Origin: Serratia rhizosphaerae
GTDB taxonomy: Bacteria; Pseudomonadota; Gammaproteobacteria; Enterobacterales; Enterobacteriaceae
Direction: 5' to 3'
NCBI RefSeq assembly: GCF_009817885.1
Contig: NZ_CP041764.1
Span: forward strand, 1,674,001-1,738,000
Length of the DNA stretch: 64,000 bases
Positions 1 through 8,440 of the stretch are shown here, piece by piece. The notes beneath the pieces were generated by a model. That model ran no database searches and was not told the DNA's origin. It saw nothing but the letters and a program-made list of their open reading frames with translations. The translations under genes were made by a program, and so were the position numbers. Each line of letters opens with the position of its first letter. Position 1 is the first letter of the stretch.

Positions 1-255
1 CAGCGTGCGGATATAGCCGGACGCGTCCTGCAACGCTTTAACGCCCTTGTTTACCAGATCGGGATCGTGGTTTTCCGTCAGCACGTTGAGGAAGGTAACG
101 TAAACTTTGGCGTACGCCAGGTCGCGGGAAATTTCAACGCCGGAAACGGTCGCCATGCCAACGCGCGGGTCTTTGATTTCACGCTGCAGAATGATCGCAA
201 TCTCTTTCTGCATCTCTTGCGCGACACGCTGGCCGCGGCTGAATTCTTTTGCCAT
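1..255 (-). CDS. rbfA: Ribosome-binding factor A (5' part, cut by window edge)
   Basis: Only the first 85 codons are inside the window; the family is usually about 130 residues, so the C-terminal third is missing because of the window edge. The N-terminus starts MAKEFSRGQRVAQEMQKEI, the family signature. RbfA is a small KH-type protein that binds the 30S subunit and helps mature the 5' end of 16S rRNA, notably in the cold. The gene lies 67 bases downstream of infB on the same strand, the classic nusA-infB-rbfA order, so cotranscription is expected. Confidence 0.95.
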   Translation of the reverse strand, partial: MAKEFSRGQRVAQEMQKEIAIILQREIKDPRVGMATVSGVEISRDLAYAKVYVTFLNVLTENHDPDLVNKGVKALQDASGYIRTL

Positions 256-322
256 GTTATTTTCTCCAGACAAATCGGGGGCACAAAGGCCCCCCAGAAC
301 AGATTAAGCAGATGTGCAACCG

Positions 323-3010
323 TTAATCAATGGTGCGCTGGATCTCGATGATTTCGAAGACTTCGATCATGTCGCCAACGCGCACGTCGTTGTAGTTCTT
401 CACGCCGATACCACATTCCATGCCGTTACGAACTTCGTTAACGTCATCTTTGAAGCGGCGCAGGGATTCCAGCTCGCCTTCATAGATAACCACGTTGTCG
501 CGCAGTACGCGGATTGGGTTGTGACGCTTGATGTTGCCTTCAGTAACCATACAGCCAGCGATAGCGCCGAATTTCGGTGATTTGAACACGTCACGCACTT
601 CGGCCAGGCCGATAATCTGCTGTTTGTATTCAGGCGCCAACATACCGCTCATCGCCTGCTTCACTTCGTCAATCAGGCTATAGATGACGGAGTAGTAACG
701 CAGATCCAGGCTTTCTGCTTCAATCACGCGGCGCGCAGAGGCGTCGGCACGGACGTTGAAGCCCAGGATGATGGCGTTGGATGCCGCGGCCAGCGTGGCG
801 TCGGTTTCGGTGATACCACCTACGCCGGAGCCGACAATCTTCACCTTCACTTCGTCGGTGGACAGCTTCATCAACGCATCGCTGATCGCTTCGCAAGAGC
901 CCTGTACGTCGGACTTCAGTACGATGTTCAGCTCGGAAACCTCACCGTCGGTCATGTTGGAGAACATGTTTTCCAGTTTGGATTTCTGCTGACGCGCCAG
1001 TTTGACTTCGCGGAATTTGCCCTGACGATACAGCGCCACTTCACGCGCTTTCTTCTCGTCACGCACTACGGTCGCTTCATCACCCGCCGCTGGAACGCTG
1101 GACAGACCCAGGATTTCCACCGGAATGGATGGGCCGGCCGAGGTCACTTCACGACCCAGTTCGTCGCGCATCGCACGCACACGGCCGTATTCGAAGCCGC
1201 ACAGTACGATATCGCCTTTGTTCAGCGTACCTTCCTGTACCAGCACGGTCGCTACCGGGCCACGGCCTTTATCCAGGAAGGACTCGATGACCACGCCGCT
1301 CGCCATACCGGTGCGCACCGCTTTCAGTTCGAGAACTTCAGACTGCAGCAGGATAGCGTCCAGCAACTCGTCGATACCGGTGCCCGCTTTCGCAGAAACG
1401 TGGACGAACTGAGCTTCACCGCCCCACTCTTCCGGCATCACGCCGTACTGGGACAGTTCGTTCTTCACGCGATCCGGATCGGCTTCCGGCTTGTCAATTT
1501 TGTTGACCGCAACAACCAACGGTACCTTGGCCGCTTTCGCGTGCTGGATAGCTTCGATGGTCTGTGGCATCACGCCGTCGTCCGCTGCAACCACCAGAAC
1601 CACGATATCGGTCGCCTGAGCACCGCGAGCACGCATTGAGGTAAATGCGGCGTGGCCCGGGGTATCCAGGAAGGTGATCATGCCGTTATCGGTTTCAACG
1701 TGGTAAGCACCGATGTGCTGGGTAATGCCGCCCGCTTCGCCCGATGCCACTTTGGTGGAACGGATGTAGTCCAGCAGGGAGGTTTTACCGTGGTCAACGT
1801 GACCCATGATGGTCACAACCGGCGCACGCGGTTCAGCTGCTGCTGCACCGGTATCGCGATCGCTCATCAGCGCTTCTTCCAGCTCGTTCTCACGACGCAG
1901 GATAACCTTGTGGCCCATCTCTTCGGCAACCAGCTGTGCGGTTTCCTGATCGATAACCTGGTTGATGGTCGCCATCGCGCCCAGCTTCATCATGGTTTTG
2001 ATAACCTGAGAGCCTTTCACCGCCATCTTGTTGGCCAGTTCGGCCACGGTGATGGTTTCGCCGATAACGACGTCACGGTTAACCACCTGAGCCGGCTTGT
2101 TGAAGCCCTGCTGCAGGGTGCTTGGCTTACGACGGCCTTTGCCACCGCGGGTGACGGCACGCGCTTCTTCGCGATCCGCTTTGGATTCGGACAGCTTGCT
2201 GCCTTTCTTCTGTTTGGCGGATTTGCCGCCGCGGGTGCGGCTGCGGCGATCGCCTTCAACTTTGGCGTCGTTCTCATCTTCTGCGGCACGCGCATGCTGA
2301 GAGGTGGTCACGTGGTAGTCTGCAGTTTCAGACTCAGTGGATTTTTCAGCCGCTGCCCACTTCTCGCCGTTTTCTTCCGCCATGCGGCGCGCTTCTTCAG
2401 CAACGCGCTTGGCTTCTTCTTCCACCTTACGGCGCATTTCGTCTTCGGCTTTACGCTTCAGTTCTGCGGCTTCGGCTTCGCGGCGCGCTTTTTCAGCCTG
2501 AGCTGGCTTGGTCATTTCGTCGGTTTGTTGATTGGTCACTTTTTCTTTTTCCGCTGCATCACGCTTAGCAATTTCTGCGGCCTCACGTTTGGCTTGCTCT
2601 TCGGCTGCGCGCTTCGCTTCTGCTTCGCGTTTGGCGAGCTCTTCCGCTTCGCGCCGTGCCTGCTCTTCCGCTTCACGCTGTGCCTGCTCTGCCGCTTCCG
2701 CCTGTTGAGCTTCTTGCGTATCGCGATTTACATAAGTGCGTTTCTTGCGGACCTCAATTTGCACCGATTTACTCTTACCGCCGGTGCTCGGGATATTCAA
2801 GGTGCTGCGCGTTTTACGCTGCAGCGTCAGTTTACCCGGCGCGCTGCCGTGCTCACGGTTCAGGTGCGCCAATAAGGTTTCTTTCTCTTGCTGGGTAACA
2901 GAGTCGGTTTCCGACTTGTTGATCCCTGCATCAGCAAACTGCTGTACCAGGCGATCAACCGGAGTCTGAATCTCTGCTGCCAGCGATTTTACGGTTACAT
3001 CTGTCGTCAT
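323..3010 (-). CDS. infB: Translation initiation factor IF-2
   Basis: 895 residues, close to the E. coli length. The protein begins MTTDVTVKSLAAEIQ (IF2 N-terminal domain), followed by a long Ala/Glu/Lys/Arg-rich helical linker (about 95-250), the second N-terminal domain, the GTPase domain with GHVDHGKT near residue 400, DTPGHAAF and NKID, then the C-terminal domains that bind fMet-tRNA. It delivers initiator tRNA to the 30S subunit. The start at 3010 was chosen over an upstream in-frame codon because it matches the family N-terminus. GTG codon 158 and ATG codon 166 match the E. coli internal starts for the shorter IF2 forms. It lies 23 bases after nusA. Confidence 0.98.
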   Translation of the reverse strand: MTTDVTVKSLAAEIQTPVDRLVQQFADAGINKSETDSVTQQEKETLLAHLNREHGSAPGKLTLQRKTRSTLNIPSTGGKSKSVQIEVRKKRTYVNRDTQEAQQAEAAEQAQREAEEQARREAEELAKREAEAKRAAEEQAKREAAEIAKRDAAEKEKVTNQQTDEMTKPAQAEKARREAEAAELKRKAEDEMRRKVEEEAKRVAEEARRMAEENGEKWAAAEKSTESETADYHVTTSQHARAAEDENDAKVEGDRRSRTRGGKSAKQKKGSKLSESKADREEARAVTRGGKGRRKPSTLQQGFNKPAQVVNRDVVIGETITVAELANKMAVKGSQVIKTMMKLGAMATINQVIDQETAQLVAEEMGHKVILRRENELEEALMSDRDTGAAAAEPRAPVVTIMGHVDHGKTSLLDYIRSTKVASGEAGGITQHIGAYHVETDNGMITFLDTPGHAAFTSMRARGAQATDIVVLVVAADDGVMPQTIEAIQHAKAAKVPLVVAVNKIDKPEADPDRVKNELSQYGVMPEEWGGEAQFVHVSAKAGTGIDELLDAILLQSEVLELKAVRTGMASGVVIESFLDKGRGPVATVLVQEGTLNKGDIVLCGFEYGRVRAMRDELGREVTSAGPSIPVEILGLSSVPAAGDEATVVRDEKKAREVALYRQGKFREVKLARQQKSKLENMFSNMTDGEVSELNIVLKSDVQGSCEAISDALMKLSTDEVKVKIVGSGVGGITETDATLAAASNAIILGFNVRADASARRVIEAESLDLRYYSVIYSLIDEVKQAMSGMLAPEYKQQIIGLAEVRDVFKSPKFGAIAGCMVTEGNIKRHNPIRVLRDNVVIYEGELESLRRFKDDVNEVRNGMECGIGVKNYNDVRVGDMIEVFEIIEIQRTID

Positions 3011-3033
3011 GCTGTTCCTTCCTGCTACAGTTA

Positions 3034-4539
3034 TTACGCGTTGTCGCCAAACCAACAGATATTACGGGCGGCCATGATCAGCTCGCCGGCTTGCTCATCG
3101 TCAAGCCCTTCAATATCAGCCAGATCGTCAACACCCTGCTCGGCAAGATCTTCCAGCGTACAAACCCCACGCGCGGCCAGTTTAAAGGCCATGCTGCGCT
3201 CAAGCCCTGGCAGGTTGAGCAGGTCTTCAGCAGGCTTCTGGTCACCCAGGCTTTCTTCCTGAGCCAGTGCCAGCGTGGTCAATGCAGCTTTGGCGCGATC
3301 GCGCAACGCTTCAACCGTATCTTCATCCAGACCGTCGATTTCCAGCAGCTCATTGATTGGCACATACGCCAATTCTTCAAGCGTTGAGAAGCCTTCTTCG
3401 ACCAGTACGGTGGCGAACTCTTCGTCGATATCAAGATACTTGGTGAAGGTATCAATGGCGGCATGAGCCTCGGCCTGGTGTTTGGCCTGCAGATCGTCCG
3501 CCGTCATCACGTTCAGTTCCCAGCCGCTGAGCTGAGAAGCCAAACGCACGTTTTGGCCGTTACGGCCGATCGCCTGTGCCAGATTGCTGGCTTCAACGGC
3601 AATATCCATAGTGTGCTTGTCTTCGTCCACCACGATAGAGGCAACGTCTGCCGGCGCCATGGCGTTGATCACGAACTGCGCAGGATTATCGTCCCACAGC
3701 ACAATATCAATACGCTCGCCGCCCAGTTCGCTCGATACGGCCTGAACGCGAGCGCCGCGCATCCCCACGCAGGCGCCGACCGGGTCGATACGCTTGTCGT
3801 TGGTTTTCACGGCAATTTTCGCGCGGGAACCCGGATCGCGGGCTGCCGCTTTAATTTCAATCACTTCTTCGCCGATTTCCGGCACTTCGATGCGGAACAG
3901 TTCAATCAGCATCTCTGGACGAGAACGGCTGACGAACAGCTGCGCGCCGCGTGCTTCTGGACGCACCGCATACAGTACGCCGCGGATGCGGTCGCCCGGA
4001 CGGAAGTTCTCACGCGGCAGCATATCTTCACGCAGGATCACGGCTTCCGCACTGGTACCGCTGCCGTCAGAGGCTTTGATATCCAGAGAAATGTTGTCGC
4101 GGTTTACTTTTTTCACCACGCCGGTGATGATTTCACCTTCGTGCCCGCGGAATGCGTCGACCACCATCGCACGTTCGGCTTCACGCACCTTCTGGACGAT
4201 AACCTGCTTCGCGGTTTGGGTGGTGATGCGGTCGAAGGTGACAGATTCGATCTGATCTTCGATAAAACCGCCCAGCTCGATGCTCGGATCTTCAAACTGC
4301 GCAGCTTCCAGCGTGATTTCACGCGTAGGCTGGGTCACTTCTTCTACGGCAACCCAACGGCGGAAGGTGTCGAAGTCGCCGGTTCTGCGATCGATGCTAA
4401 CGCGAACGTCGATTTCCTGCTCGTATTTTTTCTTGGTTGCGGTGGCTAATGCGGTTTCCAACGCTTCAAAAATCTTCTCACGCGGAAGGGATTTCTCATT
4501 GGAAACTGCTTCAACAACAGCCAGAATCTCTTTATTCAT
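3034..4539 (-). CDS. nusA: Transcription termination/antitermination factor NusA
   Basis: 501 residues. Order: N-terminal RNA polymerase-binding domain (MNKEILAVVEAVSNEK), S1 domain, two KH domains (including the GMRGARVQAV and IGRNGQNVRLA loops), then two acidic helix-hairpin repeats typical of gammaproteobacteria, ending ICWFGDNA. It binds RNA polymerase and modulates pausing, termination and antitermination. It sits 21 bases after rimP and 23 before infB. The ATG at 4539 fits the family N-terminus better than an upstream in-frame codon at 4557. Two terminator hairpins upstream of rimP suggest that NusA level feeds back on its own operon, as known in E. coli. Confidence 0.98.
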   Translation of the reverse strand: MNKEILAVVEAVSNEKSLPREKIFEALETALATATKKKYEQEIDVRVSIDRRTGDFDTFRRWVAVEEVTQPTREITLEAAQFEDPSIELGGFIEDQIESVTFDRITTQTAKQVIVQKVREAERAMVVDAFRGHEGEIITGVVKKVNRDNISLDIKASDGSGTSAEAVILREDMLPRENFRPGDRIRGVLYAVRPEARGAQLFVSRSRPEMLIELFRIEVPEIGEEVIEIKAAARDPGSRAKIAVKTNDKRIDPVGACVGMRGARVQAVSSELGGERIDIVLWDDNPAQFVINAMAPADVASIVVDEDKHTMDIAVEASNLAQAIGRNGQNVRLASQLSGWELNVMTADDLQAKHQAEAHAAIDTFTKYLDIDEEFATVLVEEGFSTLEELAYVPINELLEIDGLDEDTVEALRDRAKAALTTLALAQEESLGDQKPAEDLLNLPGLERSMAFKLAARGVCTLEDLAEQGVDDLADIEGLDDEQAGELIMAARNICWFGDNA

Positions 4540-4560
4540 CCTAGTTGCCTCATCCAAACT

Positions 4561-5013
4561 TTAAAAGTGGGGTACCAGATTCGCTTTCTGAATATTGCTC
4601 AGCGCGAACACTTCATCTTTCCCATCCACAGTAACCGTGATCATCTCGCCATCGACGGACTTGATGATGCCCTGCCATTTGCGGCGGTTCTGTACCGCCA
4701 TGCGCAGCACCATGCTGACTTCTTCACCGAGGAAACGCGTGTAGTGCTCTGCGGTGAACATCGGGCGATCAAGGCCAGGAGAGGAGACTTCCAAGTTGTA
4801 AGCGACGGTGATCGGATCTTCAACGTCCAGCACCGCGCTGACCTGGTGGCTGACATCAGCACAATCATCAACATTGATGCCGTCTTCACTATCAATATAG
4901 ATGCGGAGCGTAGATTGGCGCGCACGAATAAATTCGATGCCTACAAGCTCAAAGCCCAACGCCTCTACCGGTGCCGAAAGCATCTCTGTTAATTTTTGCT
5001 CTAATGTGGACAA
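4561..5013 (-). CDS. rimP: Ribosome maturation factor RimP
   Basis: 150 residues, the same as E. coli. RimP (formerly YhbC) helps assemble the 30S subunit. The conserved stretches INVDDCADVSHQVSAVLDVE and LEVSSPGLDRP are present. The start is read as TTG at 5013, giving (M)STLEQKLTEML as in E. coli, preceded by a G-rich Shine-Dalgarno (GGGGGTGG). An upstream in-frame TTG at 5025 would overlap that ribosome-binding site, so it is less likely. First protein gene of the rimP-nusA-infB-rbfA operon. Confidence 0.95.
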   Translation of the reverse strand: MSTLEQKLTEMLSAPVEALGFELVGIEFIRARQSTLRIYIDSEDGINVDDCADVSHQVSAVLDVEDPITVAYNLEVSSPGLDRPMFTAEHYTRFLGEEVSMVLRMAVQNRRKWQGIIKSVDGEMITVTVDGKDEVFALSNIQKANLVPHF

Positions 5014-5030
5014 GCCCACCCCCAAGACAT

Positions 5031-5051
5031 AAAAAAAGGGCTAAATAGCCC
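5031..5051 (-). terminator. Second intrinsic terminator in rimP leader
   Basis: On the minus strand a short GGGCT...AGCCC hairpin is followed by seven T residues, ending about 18 bases before the rimP TTG start. With the hairpin at 5074-5097 it makes a tandem pair between the tRNA and rimP. The genes downstream are essential, so readthrough or antitermination must occur. Confidence 0.7.
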
Positions 5052-5072
5052 AGTGATTCTGTTGCCAAATAA

Positions 5073-5097
5073 CAAAAAACCCCGAAAAATCGGGGCT
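5073..5097 (-). terminator. First intrinsic terminator downstream of initiator tRNA
   Basis: On the minus strand GCCCCGA-loop-TCGGGG is followed by a run of six T. It lies about 135 bases downstream of the tRNA 3' end and upstream of rimP, the same place as the leader terminators of the E. coli metY-nusA operon. Confidence 0.8.
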
Positions 5098-5231
5098 TTA
5101 TGCAACTGGACCCTGTTTGCCGCACTGCGGCTTCGGTACAACTTTCTGACAAGTGTCATTTTCAAATGTTGTTCGAGAAAAGCGGATTCAATCGAAATAG
5201 TGAATTTGAAAATAAACACTTCAAAGGAAAG

Positions 5232-5308
<77 letters not shown>

Positions 5309-5368
5309 TCCGAAATCGTGGCAAATACTACGCTGATAATCGCAAAATTGCAAGTTATCTCTGGGATT

Positions 5369-5455
5369 TGGTACCGAGGATGGGACTCGAACCCACAAGC
5401 CCGTTAGGGCACTACCACCTCAAGGTAGCGTGTCTACCAATTCCACCACCTCGGT
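5369..5455 (-). tRNA. leuU: tRNA-Leu (GAG)
   Basis: 87 nt with an encoded CCA and a long class II variable arm. Acceptor stem ACCGAGG pairs with CCTCGGT. The anticodon loop TTGAGGT gives anticodon GAG (complement at 5419-5421), reading CUC/CUU leucine codons. It follows secG by 67 bases, the same place as leuU in E. coli. The initiator tRNA follows only 60 bases downstream, so secG-leuU-metY may be one transcript. Confidence 0.96.
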
Positions 5456-5522
5456 ACTGATTCTTTTACTGCTACGGCCGTTGATGTCTGACATCAACCA
5501 CCGTTTAAAACTTTGCTGCTGC

Positions 5523-5858
5523 TTACTGCGGGATATCGCTGCTCGGCTTGGCTGGTGCCGCCGGCGCGGTTGTCTGCTCGGTTTTCACCGGCTGACCGAG
5601 GTTTTCCCACTCGCTGCCTTTTTTGCTCTGGTTGCTGCTCAGGTTGCCCAGAATCAGACTGATGACGAAAAACAGCGTCGCCAGCACAGCCGTCATGCGG
5701 GTCATGAAGTTACCGGAACCACTCGAACCGAACAATGTGCCAGACGCACCTGCTCCGAATGAGGCTCCCATATCAGCGCCTTTACCTTGCTGCAGCATGA
5801 TCATAGCAACAAGCCCGATCGAAACCAGCAGGAAAATTACCAGAAGAGCTTCGTACAT
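5523..5858 (-). CDS. secG: Preprotein translocase subunit SecG
   Basis: 111 residues with two membrane segments (about 2-20 and 52-72) flanking the conserved cytoplasmic loop LQQGKGADMGASFGAGAS, then a hydrophilic Ala/Pro-rich tail. SecG is an inner-membrane partner of SecYE that stimulates SecA-driven export. The gene lies 237 bases downstream of glmM and just upstream of leuU, the conserved enterobacterial order. Confidence 0.97.
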   Translation of the reverse strand: MYEALLVIFLLVSIGLVAMIMLQQGKGADMGASFGAGASGTLFGSSGSGNFMTRMTAVLATLFFVISLILGNLSSNQSKKGSEWENLGQPVKTEQTTAPAAPAKPSSDIPQ

Positions 5859-6055
5859 AGTCGTACCCGTATCCTTGCGGCATCACCGCGTGCCAAATGC
5901 TTCTCGCCCCATAGGCTTCTAGTCAGAAGTCGCAGACGTTATGTAAAACCGCCTACTGAAGCGGGTGTGAATACTAACCAAAGGCGCCACAGCGCGCAAG
6001 GGCAATTTACCGCCACCGGCGCGATTGCGGAAAAAAACAGCAACCCGACGCAATT

Positions 6056-6082
6056 TACACGCCCAAACTGCACGTTTGGGCG
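6056..6082 (-). terminator. Possible glmM terminator hairpin
   Basis: Perfect 9-bp inverted repeat CGCCCAAAC / GTTTGGGCG just downstream of the glmM stop on the minus strand. The following bases (TGTAAATTG) are not a proper U tract, so it may act in mRNA stability or partial termination instead. Confidence 0.4.
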
Positions 6083-6095
6083 TTAACCACCTGTT

Positions 6096-7433
6096 TTAAC
6101 CTGCAGATTTCACCGCGTCGGCGATGCGGTTCGCCAGCTCGGTCACCTGTTTTTCGTCCTCGCCTTCCACCATCACGCGGATCAGCGGTTCCGTACCGGA
6201 TTTGCGCAGCAGTACGCGGCCGCGGCCGTTCAGTTCCGCCTCCACGCTTTTGGTAACGCTGACGACGGCTTCCGATTCCAGCGGATTATGTTCGCCGGCA
6301 AAGCGCACATTGACCAGCACCTGCGGCAGCAGCTGCATGCCGCTGCACAGATCGTGCAGGCTCATGCTGTTGCGCACCATGGCGGTCAGAACCTGTAAGC
6401 CGGCCACAATGCCGTCGCCGGTGGTGGTTTTATCCAGCAGGATCACATGGCCGGAGTTTTCAGCGCCGATGCGCCAGCCCAGCTCCTGCAGTTTTTCCAG
6501 CACGTAGCGGTCGCCGACTTTGGCGCGGGCAAATGGAATACCCAACTGCTTCAGCGCCAGCTCCAGCCCCATGTTGCTCATCAGCGTGCCAACCGCCCCG
6601 CCGCGCAGTTGCCCCTGGCGCAGCCCTTCACGCGCGATGATGTACAGGATCTGATCGCCGTCCACTTTGTTGCCCAGGTGGTCCACCATCATCACCCGGT
6701 CGCCGTCGCCGTCAAAGGCCAGGCCAACGTGGGCTTTTTCCGCCAGTACGCGCTCTTGAAGTTGACGTACGTCGGTCGCGCCGCACTTCTCGTTGATGTT
6801 CATGCCGTCCGGCTCGCAGCCGATGGCGATCACCTTCGCGCCCAGTTCGCGCAGCACGCTCGGCGCGATGTGGTAAGTCGCTCCGTTGGCGCAGTCAACG
6901 ACGATCTTCAGGCCTTTCAGGCTCAGTTCGCTAGGGAACGAGCCCTTACAAAATTCGATATAGCGCCCGGCGGCGTCGATAATGCGGCTGGCTTTGCCCA
7001 GCTCAGCCGATTCTACGCAGGTCAGCGGCTTTTCCATCTCCGCTTCGATCGCCTCTTCCACGCTGTCCGGCAGTTTGGCGCCGTCGATGGAGAAAAACTT
7101 GATGCCGTTGTCGTAATACGGGTTATGTGACGCGGAAATCACGATGCCGGCCTCGGCGCGGAAGGTGCGCGTCAGGTAGGCGACCGCCGGCGTCGGCATC
7201 GGACCGGTGAAGGACGCGGACAGGCCTGCGGCGGCCAAACCGGCCTCCAGCGCCGACTCCAGCATATAGCCGGAAATACGGGTGTCCTTGCCGATAATGA
7301 TTTTGCGTGAGCCATGGCGCGCCAGCACTTTGCCCGCAGCCCAACCGAGCTTAAGGACAAAATCCGGAGTAATCGGGCTGTCGCCGACCTTCCCACGAAT
7401 GCCGTCGGTACCAAAATATTTACGCTCGCTCAT
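6096..7433 (-). CDS. glmM: Phosphoglucosamine mutase
   Basis: 445 residues, exactly the E. coli length. It converts glucosamine-6-phosphate to glucosamine-1-phosphate, feeding UDP-GlcNAc for peptidoglycan and LPS. The catalytic phosphoserine is Ser102 in ISASHNP; the metal loop DGDGDR and the C-terminal phosphate loop RKSGTEPLIRVM are present. The start at 7433 (MSERKYFGTDGIRG) matches the family; an upstream ATG at 7505 would run into folP. Separated from folP by 4 bases, so translationally coupled to it. Confidence 0.98.
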   Translation of the reverse strand: MSERKYFGTDGIRGKVGDSPITPDFVLKLGWAAGKVLARHGSRKIIIGKDTRISGYMLESALEAGLAAAGLSASFTGPMPTPAVAYLTRTFRAEAGIVISASHNPYYDNGIKFFSIDGAKLPDSVEEAIEAEMEKPLTCVESAELGKASRIIDAAGRYIEFCKGSFPSELSLKGLKIVVDCANGATYHIAPSVLRELGAKVIAIGCEPDGMNINEKCGATDVRQLQERVLAEKAHVGLAFDGDGDRVMMVDHLGNKVDGDQILYIIAREGLRQGQLRGGAVGTLMSNMGLELALKQLGIPFARAKVGDRYVLEKLQELGWRIGAENSGHVILLDKTTTGDGIVAGLQVLTAMVRNSMSLHDLCSGMQLLPQVLVNVRFAGEHNPLESEAVVSVTKSVEAELNGRGRVLLRKSGTEPLIRVMVEGEDEKQVTELANRIADAVKSAG

Positions 7434-7437
7434 GTCT

Positions 7438-8274
7438 CTACTGTCCCTTAGCTGAAAGTGTTGCCTCGACGACGCGCATCGCCTCGACGGTTTCTTTAAC
7501 ATCATGCACTCTGACGATCTGCGCGCCCTGCATCGCGGCTATCACCGCGCAGGCGACGCTGCCGATCGTCCGCTGTTCCGGCGGTACGTTCAGCAGTTGT
7601 CCAATCATCGATTTACGCGACATGCCGACCAGCAGCGGCAGGCCGAAATGATGAAACTCCGACAATCTGGCCAGAAGCTGATAATTATGCGCTAAATTCT
7701 TACCGAAACCGAAGCCCGGGTCGAGCAACAATTTCTGTTTTGCTATGCCCGCCGCAGTACAACGCGCAATATGCTGCTGGAAAAAGGCATTCACCTCCCC
7801 CATCAGATCGTCATAATGCGGCGCCTGCTGCATGGTACGCGGCTCGCCCTGCATGTGCATCAGACACACCGGCAGCCCGCTGTCCGCCGCTGCCTCCAGC
7901 GCGCCAGGCTCCTGCAGCGAACGCACGTCGTTGATCAGATGCGCGCCGGCATTGGCCGACTCGCGGATTACCCCGGGCTTGGAGGTATCAACTGAAATAA
8001 ATACTTCAAAACGCCGGGCGATCGCCTCGACCACCGGCACCACCCGCTCGATTTCCGCCTCTTCGCTCACCGCCGCCGCACCGGGACGGGTCGACTCGCC
8101 GCCAACGTCGATCATGGTGGCGCCGGCGGAAATCAGCGCATGGGCATGCAGCAGGGCGTCATTCAGCGAATTATGTCGCCCTCCGTCAGAGAACGAGTCC
8201 GGAGTCACGTTGAGGATGCCCATCACCCGAGGATGGGAGAGATCGAAAGCCATGTCGCGCACGGTTAACTGCAT
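7438..8274 (-). CDS. folP: Dihydropteroate synthase
   Basis: 278 residues, TIM-barrel enzyme of folate synthesis joining p-aminobenzoate to the pterin pyrophosphate; the target of sulfonamides. Signatures VMGILNVTPDSFSDGG near residue 17 and DVGGESTRPGA near residue 57, plus LDPGFGFGKN, are intact. Lies between ftsH and glmM as in E. coli, but a strong terminator sits after ftsH, so folP-glmM may have their own promoter in the 166-base gap. Confidence 0.97.
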   Translation of the reverse strand: MQLTVRDMAFDLSHPRVMGILNVTPDSFSDGGRHNSLNDALLHAHALISAGATMIDVGGESTRPGAAAVSEEAEIERVVPVVEAIARRFEVFISVDTSKPGVIRESANAGAHLINDVRSLQEPGALEAAADSGLPVCLMHMQGEPRTMQQAPHYDDLMGEVNAFFQQHIARCTAAGIAKQKLLLDPGFGFGKNLAHNYQLLARLSEFHHFGLPLLVGMSRKSMIGQLLNVPPEQRTIGSVACAVIAAMQGAQIVRVHDVKETVEAMRVVEATLSAKGQ

Positions 8275-8392
8275 GAAGATTCTACCTTACTGTCTGTTGC
8301 TGATTCACTGCCGGGCGGGCAAAAGGGCCGGACCGTCTAATACGGCGGCCTGGCGGTGGCCGATTATACGGCCGCGCCGCAGATGACGGGCG

Positions 8393-8418
8393 AAAAAAAA
8401 CCCCGGCATGCCGGGGTT
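8393..8418 (-). terminator. Intrinsic terminator after ftsH
   Basis: On the minus strand AACCCCGGCATGCCGGGG followed by eight T. The palindrome CCCCGGCATGCCGGGG is perfect. It lies 22 bases beyond the ftsH stop and separates rlmE-ftsH from folP-glmM. Confidence 0.85.
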
Positions 8419-8440
8419 TGATGTTATTACACAGTCGATG

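Noticed and set aside
1652..2875. 407-codon plus-strand open frame antisense to infB
   Set aside because: It mirrors the GC-rich codon bias and repetitive linker of infB on the other strand. Its product is Phe/His/Arg/Leu-rich with no family resemblance, and infB is unquestionable.
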